DNA from: Prevotella sp. UBA4268
GTDB taxonomy: Bacteria > Bacteroidota > Bacteroidia > Bacteroidales > Bacteroidaceae
NCBI GenBank assembly: GCA_002395135.1
Contig: DGWC01000091.1
Location: 1 to 23,199 of the forward strand
DNA: 23,199 nucleotides
Reading direction: 5' to 3'
Below, piece by piece: positions 17,028 to 23,199 of the stretch. Each line of letters opens with the position of its first letter. Positions within the stretch are counted from its first letter, which is position 1. The position numbers and the translations under genes are program-made. Below the pieces are notes generated by a model, which saw nothing but the letters and a program-made list of their open reading frames with translations, did no database searches and was not told the DNA's origin.

Positions 17028-17072
17028 GCTCACTATTGGCCTGATGAGCCCTATGGGGCTTATAGGCCTGTT
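17028..17072. repeat. 9-bp-period repeat array C
   Basis: Five degenerate 9-mers in phase: GCTCACTAT, TGGCCTGAT, GAGCCCTAT, GGGGCTTAT, AGGCCTGTT. They belong to the same family as arrays A and B (shared CCCTATGGGGCTTATAGGCC core). Confidence 0.7.
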
Positions 17073-17124
17073 AAAAAACATTAACCACAGGTGTGCCATG
17101 CTGCTTCTCCCGCCGTTGGCATGA

Positions 17125-17254
17125 CAAAGAGCGGCAGTCATTTCTACGCACTTTGGCAGCGGCTTTCTCGCCGTGCCGTGTTTGTTTGCGGCGAGGGTAA
17201 AGCGCTTTTTCTTCAGCGAAAGTGCCTGAATGGTAGTGCAATAGTGCCGCTTTG
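17125..17254. repeat. Nested inverted repeat, possible structured RNA or miniature element
   Basis: Three nested stems share one centre. The outer stem is CAAA/GCGGCA (17125-17136, GA bulge) with TGCCGCTTTG (17245-17254). The middle stem is GCACTTT (17148-17154) with AAAGTGC (17219-17225). The inner stem is GCTTTCTCGCCG (17162-17173) with CGGCGAGggtAAAGC (17189-17203), with a 3-nt bulge. A further small CGCT/AGCG hairpin sits at 17203-17218. No plausible coding frame with start, length and family similarity covers it. It is flanked by array C on the left and the 22-bp repeats on the right. Confidence 0.65.
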
Positions 17255-17282
17255 GAGCCTGTGTGTCAATGGTATGGCTCAG

Positions 17283-17370
17283 CAAATTAATATAATTTAC
17301 CGTGCAAATTAAATTGATTTACTTTTCAAATTAAATTTATTTACTCAGCAAATTAAATTGATTTACTTTT
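17283..17370. repeat. Four tandem 22-bp AT-rich repeats
   Basis: Units start at 17283, 17305, 17327 and 17349, each opening CAAATTAA and carrying ATTTAC near the end. Units 2 and 4 are identical over all 22 bases. Unit 3 differs at four positions and unit 1 at more. The period equals two DNA turns, so bound proteins would stack on one face. The array lies about 75 bp upstream of the helicase -7 element. Confidence 0.9.
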
Positions 17371-17444
17371 CCGTTCTGCCGCCGCGGATGCTGAAAAGTG
17401 GCATTTATTTAGCGCGATAGCATGGCTTTCTGAAAAAAAAGAAG

Positions 17445-17453
17445 TATATTTGC
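17445..17453 (+). promoter_or_regulatory. -7 element of the helicase gene
   Basis: TATATTTGC fits TAnnTTTG and lies 25 nt before the ATG at 17479; the -33 region is not clear. Between them ATG 17468 opens a four-codon frame (MHRK) whose TGA overlaps the helicase ATG as ATGA. Confidence 0.6.
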
Positions 17454-17478
17454 AGGTGAAGAAACGAATGCACCGCAA

Positions 17479-18942
17479 ATGATATCCGACGAACTGTCTT
17501 TCCGCATACGGCAGGCACTCTGCCATGAACCCACTCGCGAGCAGGCTGAAGCCATCGAGGTGTTCTGCCGATTTATGACCGACCGCAGCGACAGGGCGGT
17601 GATGGTGATGCGCGGCTGCGCCGGAACGGGAAAGACCACGCTGGCGGGCGCTTTCGTGCGCACGCTGGTGGCGCTGAAGCAGAAAGTGATGCTGCTGGCT
17701 CCCACGGGGCGTGCCGCCAAGGTGTTCTCGCTCACCAGCGGCCACGAGGCGTATACCATCCACCGCCGCATCTACCGTCAGAAGTCGTTCAACGGCGAGG
17801 ACTCTTCGTTCAGTCTGAATTTCAACAAATACAGCGACATGCTGTTCATGGTGGACGAGGCATCGATGATTGCCGGTGGAGAGCAGACACGGATGACGAT
17901 GCAGGACGAGCACCGCCTCTCTTTCGGCAGCGGACAACTGCTGGACGACCTGATACGCTTCGTATACGGCGGCCGCAACTGCCGTCTGCTGCTCACGGGC
18001 GACCGCGCGCAGTTGCCGCCGGTGGGCGAGGAGGAGTCGCCCGCACTGATGCGCGAGGTGCTCTCGGGCTACGGGCTGAAGGTGTATGAATGCGACCTGA
18101 ACGAGGTGCTGCGCCAGAGCACAGAGTCGGGCATCCTGTATAATGCCACGCTGATACGCAACATGCTGGGCGGCGACATCACCATGCCGCGCATCCGCCT
18201 GCAGCCGTTTGCCGACATACGGGTGGTTCCCGGCGACGAACTGATAGAGCAACTGAACACTTCCTATTCGCAGGTGGGACTCGACGAGACCATCGTGGTG
18301 ACGCGGAGCAACAAGCGCGCGGGTATCTACAACATGGGCATACGCAACACCATCCTCGACCGCGAGGACGAACTCAACGGCGGCGACCTGCTCATGGTGG
18401 TGAAAAACAACTATTACTGGGTGAAACCCGAGGAGAACGGACAGCAGGAAGAGGCGGTGCCGATGGACTTCATTGCCAACGGCGACCGTGCCAAGGTGCT
18501 GAAGGTGAGGAACGTGAGAGAGTTATACGGGTTCACCTTCGCCGACGTGCTGCTGCAGTTTCCCGACTACAACGACTACGAATTGCTGGCCACGGTGAAC
18601 CTGGACAGCCTGTCGACCGACGCGCCCGCACTGACCCACGAACAGAGCGAGGAACTATACCGGCAGGTGATGGACGACTATGCCGACATCCCGCTGAAGG
18701 CCGACAGGCTGAAAAAGGTGAGGGAAGACCTTTACTATAACGCCCTGCAGGTGAAATTCGCCTATGCCGTGACCTGCCACAAGGCGCAGGGCGGGCAGTG
18801 GGAGCATGTGTATATCGACCAGGGGTACATGACCGACGACATGCTCACGCCCGACTATATCCACTGGCTCTATACCGCCTTTACCAGAGCCACCAAGAAA
18901 CTGTTTCTGGTGAACTGGAAAAACACCGACAATGGGCAATAG
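17479..18942 (+). CDS. SF1B RecD-like ATP-dependent DNA helicase/AAA ATPase
   Basis: A 487-residue cytoplasmic helicase. Walker A is G46-CAGTGK52-TT in VMVMRGCAGTGKTTLAGAF. Motif Ia is LLAPTGRAAKVFS. Walker B is D126-E127 in MLFMVDEASMI. Motif III is LLTGDRAQLPPVG. The C-terminal UvrD_C_2-like part has FAYAVTCHKAQGGQWEHVYI and WLYTAFTRATKKL, the motif V/VI pair. It matches the stand-alone RecD-like helicases annotated in most Bacteroidetes, much shorter than RecD2 and without RecB/RecC nearby. Likely role: DNA repair or replication-associated unwinding, family-based. The leader is preceded by the repeat-rich gap. Start ATG 17479 gives MISDELSFRIRQAL. Confidence 0.9.
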   Translation: MISDELSFRIRQALCHEPTREQAEAIEVFCRFMTDRSDRAVMVMRGCAGTGKTTLAGAFVRTLVALKQKVMLLAPTGRAAKVFSLTSGHEAYTIHRRIYRQKSFNGEDSSFSLNFNKYSDMLFMVDEASMIAGGEQTRMTMQDEHRLSFGSGQLLDDLIRFVYGGRNCRLLLTGDRAQLPPVGEEESPALMREVLSGYGLKVYECDLNEVLRQSTESGILYNATLIRNMLGGDITMPRIRLQPFADIRVVPGDELIEQLNTSYSQVGLDETIVVTRSNKRAGIYNMGIRNTILDREDELNGGDLLMVVKNNYYWVKPEENGQQEEAVPMDFIANGDRAKVLKVRNVRELYGFTFADVLLQFPDYNDYELLATVNLDSLSTDAPALTHEQSEELYRQVMDDYADIPLKADRLKKVREDLYYNALQVKFAYAVTCHKAQGGQWEHVYIDQGYMTDDMLTPDYIHWLYTAFTRATKKLFLVNWKNTDNGQ

Positions 18943-18948
18943 AGGCGG

Positions 18949-19221
18949 CTAAAAGTCGTCATCGTCGTCCCACAGTGAATAGTGCTTGGCATCGCCCTCG
19001 ATGATGGTCTATCTCGTATTTGGGATACATTTTTCGTTTCCTCAGTTCTTTGACAATCCTTTTGGCGCGCTGGAAGTCGGTAAAGGTGTACCATACACCT
19101 TGAACTCGTTGATGTCTTCTTCAGAAAGACGTGTTTCAGCAGCCGCTGGCAGGCACGCCCCAGTGAAAAACAATATCACGGCGACGACGGAAATGAGGGG
19201 TAATGAGAACTGCTTGTTCAT
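18949..19221 (-). pseudogene. Small secreted protein gene with two compensating frameshifts
   Basis: From ATG 19221 the frame reads MNKQFSLPLISVVAVILFFT (signal sequence, possible lipobox TGAC) and RLSEEDINEFKVYGT, then meets TGA at 19042-19044. A continuation is visible in a second frame, YTFTDFQRAKRIVKELRKRK then MYPKYEID. A third part returns to the original frame with IIEGDAKHYSLWDDDDDF and a TAG at 18949-18951. Start and stop are in register (90 codons). One base lost near 19093-19096 (GG in place of a likely GGG) and one gained near 19006-19010 would restore a single protein ending in an acidic tail. The family is not recognised. Either a decayed gene or two sequencing/assembly errors. 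Confidence 0.68.
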
Positions 19222-19289
19222 GGCTCAATACATGTGTGTTTCTACCTGCAAAAAGACAAAAAAATGCCGATAATAAAGAATGTTCAGGC

Positions 19290-19349
19290 TAAAAAATACG
19301 CCAATCCGGAGAAATTTCTGCCTAAGTGAGCAGAAACTTCTCCGGATTG
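19290..19349 (-). terminator. Intrinsic terminator of nhaD
   Basis: Arms 19302-19321 and 19330-19349 are 20 bp with one mismatch, which becomes a G-U pair on the minus strand, around an 8-nt loop. On the minus strand the stem is followed after about 4 nt by TTTTTT (19291-19296). On plus it is followed by AAAA, so it works for minus-strand transcription, 33 nt after the nhaD stop. Confidence 0.88.
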
Positions 19350-19381
19350 AAAATGGGGTGTGGCAAAATGCCGGCAGATGG

Positions 19382-20710
19382 TTAGAACACCAGTTCCTCC
19401 AACCAGTAGCAGCCCATACCTGCCAGGTAGCCCACGAAGGCTATCCACGTGATTTTCTTCATGTACCAGCCGAAGGTGATCTTCTCCAGTCCCATGACCA
19501 CCACACCGGCAGCACTGCCGATGATGAGCATGGAACCGCCGACACCGGCACAGTAGGCCAGCAACTGCCAGAAGATTCCGTCAACTGCCATGTCGCCAAC
19601 GGCAGCAACGGGATACATGCCCATGGCACCGGCCACAAGGGGAACATTGTCGACAATGGATGACAGCACACCGATGATGCCCGTTACAAGATAGTGGTTG
19701 CCGCCTGAAACACCGTCGAGCCATTCGCCCAGGGCGGTGAGCACACCTACATGCTCCAGACAAGCCACGGCCATGAGGATGCCGAGGAAGAACATGATGG
19801 TGGACAGGTCGATGCGCGACAAGAGGTCGGTAACGCGCTTGGCCATGGTGTCTTCTTCGCTGTCTTTATGGATGCTGCGATGAAAGATTTCGGTAACCGT
19901 CCAGAGAATGCCCAGCACGAGCAGGATGCCCATGAACGGGGGCAGGTTGGTGAGCGAGCGGAAGATGGGCACAAAGCAGAGGCCGCCCACGCCGAGCCAG
20001 AAGATAACGTTGCGCTGTGTCTGTGTGAATGCGCTGACGGCAGCCTTGGGCAGGTTCTGCTCCTTGTCGAACTTGCCGCTGAGTTGATACTGAAGAATCA
20101 ATGCCGGAATGAGCATGGAAACCAGCGAGGGGAGGAATATCTCGGTGATGACACCCTGAGTGGTGATCACGCCCTTGATCCAAAGCATGATGGTGGTGAC
20201 GTCGCCAATGGGCGAGAAGGCTCCACCGCTGTTGGCAGCGATGATGACCAGTGCAGCATAGATGATGCGCTCCTTGCGCTCCTGCACCAGTTTGCGGAGC
20301 ACCATGATCATCACGATGGAGGTGGTGAGGTTGTCGAGGATGGCCGACAGGATGAATGTCATGAAGGCGATGCGCCAGAGCAGTTTGCGCTTTGAGCGCG
20401 TCTTGATGGTGTCGCGCACAAAGTTGAAACCGCCGTTGGAGTCTACGATTTCCACGATGGTCATGGCTCCCATCAGGAAGAACAGTGTCTCTGCGGTGTC
20501 GCCCAGGCTCACCTTGATTTTCTCACTTACCTGTGCCAGCACGTCGCTGCCCTGGATATATGTCTCGGGCGACATCATGAACAGTGTCCAGCAGGCCACA
20601 CACATCAGCAGGGCGATGGCTGCCTTGTTGATTTCGAGCACGCTTTCAGTGGCTATACAGGCATAGCCAATCACAAAAGCGATGATGATCAATAATGTAA
20701 TGGTTGTCAT
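19382..20710 (-). CDS. nhaD: NhaD-type Na+/H+ antiporter
   Basis: A 442-residue polytopic inner-membrane protein of the NhaD/ion-transporter superfamily that exchanges Na+ (or Li+) for protons. Hydrophobic segments run through its whole length. The two half-repeats carry the diagnostic turns AILDNLTTSIVMIMVL with NSGGAFSPIGDVTTIMLW in the first half, and SIVDNVPLVAGAMGMYP with GVGGSMLIIGSAAG in the second. An intracellular FHRSIHKDSEEDTM loop separates the halves. Length is normal. It is monocistronic: its own promoter at 20743-20774 and a strong terminator at 19290-19349. It is divergent from rhaB, with a shared 287-bp gap. Confidence 0.92.
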   Translation of the reverse strand: MTTITLLIIIAFVIGYACIATESVLEINKAAIALLMCVACWTLFMMSPETYIQGSDVLAQVSEKIKVSLGDTAETLFFLMGAMTIVEIVDSNGGFNFVRDTIKTRSKRKLLWRIAFMTFILSAILDNLTTSIVMIMVLRKLVQERKERIIYAALVIIAANSGGAFSPIGDVTTIMLWIKGVITTQGVITEIFLPSLVSMLIPALILQYQLSGKFDKEQNLPKAAVSAFTQTQRNVIFWLGVGGLCFVPIFRSLTNLPPFMGILLVLGILWTVTEIFHRSIHKDSEEDTMAKRVTDLLSRIDLSTIMFFLGILMAVACLEHVGVLTALGEWLDGVSGGNHYLVTGIIGVLSSIVDNVPLVAGAMGMYPVAAVGDMAVDGIFWQLLAYCAGVGGSMLIIGSAAGVVVMGLEKITFGWYMKKITWIAFVGYLAGMGCYWLEELVF

Positions 20711-20742
20711 TTGTAGATTATTAATGAGTTATGTTTTGTGGT

Positions 20743-20774
20743 GCAAAGTTACGAATAATTGGGAGAACTACAAA
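20743..20774 (-). promoter_or_regulatory. Promoter of nhaD
   Basis: On the minus strand TTTG (20771-20774), 19 nt, then TAACTTTGC (20743-20751), a full consensus match, with a leader of about 30 nt to the ATG at 20710. Confidence 0.75.
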
Positions 20775-20954
20775 AGGAAAACGGTTTTTTCTTTTTATTT
20801 CCAGACGATTGCGACGGATAGTTATTTGTTTGATGTGTCAGGAAAACGGGCTTTGCACCGACAAAAAACTCGGAAAAACAGCGGAAGAAATGTTTTTGTG
20901 TAAAAATACATGATAAAAAATGGATAATACCGTTCTTGTTACAAAAAACTTTTG

Positions 20955-20963
20955 TATCTTTGC
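20955..20963 (+). promoter_or_regulatory. -7 element of the rhaB operon
   Basis: TATCTTTGC precedes the rhaB ATG by 34 nt; the -33 region is weak, which would suit an activator-dependent promoter. The 14 bases 20955-20968 (TATCTTTGCATGCA) are identical to those at the dnaG promoter (11781-11794). An in-frame ATG upstream at 20920 precedes this element and is not used. Confidence 0.65.
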
Positions 20964-20997
20964 ATGCATTGAATTCAATCTACTCAAACAAATAATA

Positions 20998-22470
20998 ATG
21001 AAAGCGAAACAATATTTTTTTGCCGTTGATCTCGGGGCCACGAGCGGCCGGACCATTCTCGGCACTCTCGACGGGGAGCGGATAGAACTGGAGGAAGTTA
21101 CCCGATTTCCCAACAACCTGATTGAGCAGGGCGGGCATTTCTACTGGGATATCTATGCGCTGTATTTCGAAATCATACGCGGACTGAAGAGCGTGGCACA
21201 GCGCAAGGTGGAGATTACCAGCATCGGTATCGACACGTGGGGCGTTGACTTCGTGTTCATCGGCGACGATGAGGCCATCCTGCGCAATCCGCGCGCCTAT
21301 CGCGACCCCGTGACCTTCGATGCCATGGACGACTATCTGGCAAATGTGGTATCCAGAAAAGACGTTTACGACGTGACGGGCATACAGTTCATGAATTTCA
21401 ACAGTCTCTTCCAGTTGTATGCCATGCAGCGCGAAGGGAACAGCGCATTCAGGAATGCGCAGGATGTGTTGTTCATGCCCGACGCGCTGAGTTGGATGCT
21501 CACGGGCAAGAAGGTGTGCGAATATACCATTGCCTCCACTTCGCAGATGCTCGACCCCCGTACCGGCGACCTGGACGAGCGGCTGCTGAAGAGCGTGGGC
21601 ATGACTCGCTCGAAGTTCGGAAAGATGGTGAACCCGGGTATGCAGATTGGCTGCCTCACCGAAGAAGTGCAGCGCATGACGGGTTTGGGACCTGTGCCCG
21701 TGATTGCCGTGGCGGGACATGACACGGGAAGCGCCGTGGCTGCGGTTCCTGCCAAGGACGAACATTTCGCCTATCTCTCTTCCGGCACGTGGAGCCTGAT
21801 GGGCATAGAGACGAAAGAGGCCATCATCAACGATCAGAGTTATGAACTGGATTTCACCAATGAGGGCGGAATAGAGGGCACCACCCGCTTCCTGAAGAAC
21901 ATCTGCGGCATGTGGCTGCTGGAGCGCTGCCGCAAGGAATGGACGGATGCCCCCGACGACTATTCCGTGCTGATAGCCGATGCGGTGAAGGTTCCGGCCT
22001 TCCAGAGTCTGATCAATCCCGACGATGCGATGTTTGCCAACCCTGCCAATATGCAGGACGCTATCAGGGACTATTGCCGGCAGACAAATCAGCATGTCCC
22101 GGAGAACTATGCTGAAATCACCCGTTGCATCTTCGACTCGCTGGCACTCCGCTACAAGCAGGTGTTCAATTACCTGGTGGAGATGGCTTCGTTCCCGATA
22201 GAAACGCTGCACATCATCGGCGGAGGCTCGCGCAATGCCGTGCTGAACCAGTTTACGGCCAATGCCACCGGTACCGTGGTACTGGCCGGTCCCACGGAAG
22301 GAACAGCCTTGGGCAATATCATGGTGCAGGCCAAGTCGTCAGGCATCGTGAGCGATATCTGGGACATGCGCCGTATCATTGCCAACAGCCTTGACCTGAA
22401 ACGCTTTGAGCCGCAGGATAAAGAGGAATGGGATGCTGCGTTCAGCAAGTATCTGTCCATCGTGAAGTAG
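20998..22470 (+). CDS. rhaB: Rhamnulokinase
   Basis: A 490-residue FGGY-family kinase that phosphorylates L-rhamnulose at O-1 in the cytoplasm. The phosphate-binding loop is DLGATSGRT (residues 11-19). The sugar-binding strand IDTWGVDF has D79, W81 and D84. A second FGGY signature region VIAVAGHDTGSAVAAVP contains the likely catalytic base D242, and SSGTWSLMG follows. The HIIGGGSRNAVLNQ segment near the C-terminus binds the adenosine. The pattern NFNSLFQL and FLKNICGMWLLERCR is that of Bacteroides RhaB. Start ATG 20998 (MKAKQYFFAVDLG) is the family start. The next gene on the same strand encodes a sugar isomerase, so this is the beginning of a catabolic operon. The regulator is not in the window. 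Confidence 0.94.
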   Translation: MKAKQYFFAVDLGATSGRTILGTLDGERIELEEVTRFPNNLIEQGGHFYWDIYALYFEIIRGLKSVAQRKVEITSIGIDTWGVDFVFIGDDEAILRNPRAYRDPVTFDAMDDYLANVVSRKDVYDVTGIQFMNFNSLFQLYAMQREGNSAFRNAQDVLFMPDALSWMLTGKKVCEYTIASTSQMLDPRTGDLDERLLKSVGMTRSKFGKMVNPGMQIGCLTEEVQRMTGLGPVPVIAVAGHDTGSAVAAVPAKDEHFAYLSSGTWSLMGIETKEAIINDQSYELDFTNEGGIEGTTRFLKNICGMWLLERCRKEWTDAPDDYSVLIADAVKVPAFQSLINPDDAMFANPANMQDAIRDYCRQTNQHVPENYAEITRCIFDSLALRYKQVFNYLVEMASFPIETLHIIGGGSRNAVLNQFTANATGTVVLAGPTEGTALGNIMVQAKSSGIVSDIWDMRRIIANSLDLKRFEPQDKEEWDAAFSKYLSIVK

Positions 22471-22544
22471 CGGAAGAATGTGCATGCATAGGAATGTGGC
22501 ATGCATCAATGAGTATTTGAAATAACAATTAAAAAGATAACAAT

Positions 22545-23199
22545 ATGTCAAAACCATTAGTAGAAACAAAAGCAAGGGTGGGCGTGTTTTCCATTGCCTT
22601 AGGAGCATACCTGCCACAGTTCCCACAACTCGTGCCTGAGTTTGAGGCTCAGTATGAGGCATTCAAGAAGACGCTGCCCGATACGGTGGAAATCATTGAC
22701 GGCGGTATGGTGACCACGAAAGAGATGTCGCAGGCTGCCGGAGACAAGTTCCGCGCTGCCGATGTGGATCTTGTCATCCTGCAACTCCTCACTTATTGCA
22801 CCTCTTATAATATGCTGCCCGCCGTGCGCGACCTGGATGTGCCGGTGGTATTGGTGAACGTGCAGAAGAAGAAAGCACCCGACTATCCCAATACCGACAT
22901 CCCCACATGGCTGGGCGAACTGTATGCCTGCGGTGCCGTGGGTGAGATGGTGGCCGACCTGGAGCGTGCCGGCAAGCGCCATGCCGTGATTACGGGCGTG
23001 GTGGAAGGCGGCGATCCCGCCGTGCAGGCAGAGATTGAAGACTGGTGTCGCGCTGCCCAGGTGCGCCGCCGCTTCCGCGATACCAACATTGCGCAGATAG
23101 GCCGTCCCTATCCAGGCATGATGGACTTGTATATCGACGAGACGAATCTGTATCATCGCATGTGGCTTTACACCAAGCAGTTCGACTGGGAGAAGATGT
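22545..23199 (+). CDS. L-fucose/L-arabinose isomerase-family protein, 5' part
   Basis: The frame opens at ATG 22545 and runs off the right edge; 218 residues are visible. It begins MSKPLVETKARVGVFSIALG, then DGGMVTTKEMSQAAG, ADVDLVILQLLTYCTSYNML and DVPVVLVNVQKKKAPDYP. This is the N-terminal Rossmann-like pattern of the L-fucose/L-arabinose isomerase superfamily (AraA/FucI-like, about 480-500 residues whole). It does not resemble the TIM-barrel L-rhamnose isomerase RhaA. It is 74 nt after rhaB and presumably in the same operon, so it may supply the ketose for the kinase. The metal-binding and catalytic residues lie beyond the window, so the substrate cannot be told. Confidence 0.8.
   Translation, partial: MSKPLVETKARVGVFSIALGAYLPQFPQLVPEFEAQYEAFKKTLPDTVEIIDGGMVTTKEMSQAAGDKFRAADVDLVILQLLTYCTSYNMLPAVRDLDVPVVLVNVQKKKAPDYPNTDIPTWLGELYACGAVGEMVADLERAGKRHAVITGVVEGGDPAVQAEIEDWCRAAQVRRRFRDTNIAQIGRPYPGMMDLYIDETNLYHRMWLYTKQFDWEKM

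Noticed and set aside
16959..17285. Open frame (108 codons) on the minus strand across array C and the nested inverted repeat
   Set aside because: Its sequence is a translation of the repeats (Pro-Ile-Ser/Gly triplets from the 9-mers); no promoter and no domain. Such frames are often annotated as hypothetical proteins in this group.
17353..18252. Open frame (299 codons) on the minus strand over the helicase 5' half and the 22-bp repeats
   Set aside because: Antisense to Walker A and B motifs and ends in low-complexity repeat DNA; no family resemblance.
20980..22212. Long open frame (410 codons) on the minus strand across rhaB
   Set aside because: Shadow of a conserved kinase gene; His/Arg-rich composition without any recognisable domain.
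22481..22506. GCATGCA palindromes between rhaB and the isomerase as operators
   Set aside because: Two copies of a common 7-8-bp palindrome in a gap inside an apparent operon, no promoter nearby; another copy lies within fecR, so chance is likely.

Overview
The window looks like a chromosomal segment of a Bacteroidales bacterium, most likely a Prevotellaceae member (Prevotella sensu lato) of moderate GC. The reasons are a SusC/SusD pair with a FecR/ECF sigma switch, FISUMP and C-terminal sorting-like proteins, a DUF3822-rsmD pair, few Shine-Dalgarno sites, and many promoters of the Bacteroidetes type (TTTG, 19-20 nt, TAnnTTTG). The genus is an inference.

Layout. At 1-200 (minus) is the start of an electron-transfer flavoprotein beta subunit with a clear promoter and three copies of an octamer (TTTGTGCA) upstream. 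From 11669 down to 364 (minus) runs one co-oriented block: a SusC/RagA transporter with an N-terminal STN signalling domain, a SusD/RagB lipoprotein, a lipoprotein resembling the SusCD-associated zinc metallohydrolases but lacking HExxH, a FISUMP lipoprotein, a secreted InlB-repeat/C-terminal-sorting protein, a DUF4369-thioredoxin protein, then an ECF sigma factor (own promoter) and its FecR anti-sigma factor. This is an outer-membrane import locus with no carbohydrate-active enzymes, so its substrate is unknown. The STN domain and sigma/FecR pair imply cell-surface signalling.

The strand flips at about 11.7 kb: dnaG (almost leaderless) and a cardiolipin synthase run on plus. They converge on rsmD, which follows a DUF3822 gene on minus. 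A SF1B RecD-like helicase follows on plus. The gaps around rsmD/DUF3822 hold three arrays of a degenerate 9-bp repeat. The 616-bp gap before the helicase also holds a nested inverted repeat of about 130 bp, four exact-period 22-bp repeats and an orphan promoter. This gap is the least explained part of the window.

After the helicase come a small secreted-protein gene with two compensating frameshifts (minus), a strong terminator, and an NhaD-type Na+/H+ antiporter (minus). Divergent from nhaD are rhamnulokinase rhaB and a truncated L-fucose/L-arabinose-type isomerase (plus), the start of a deoxysugar catabolic operon.
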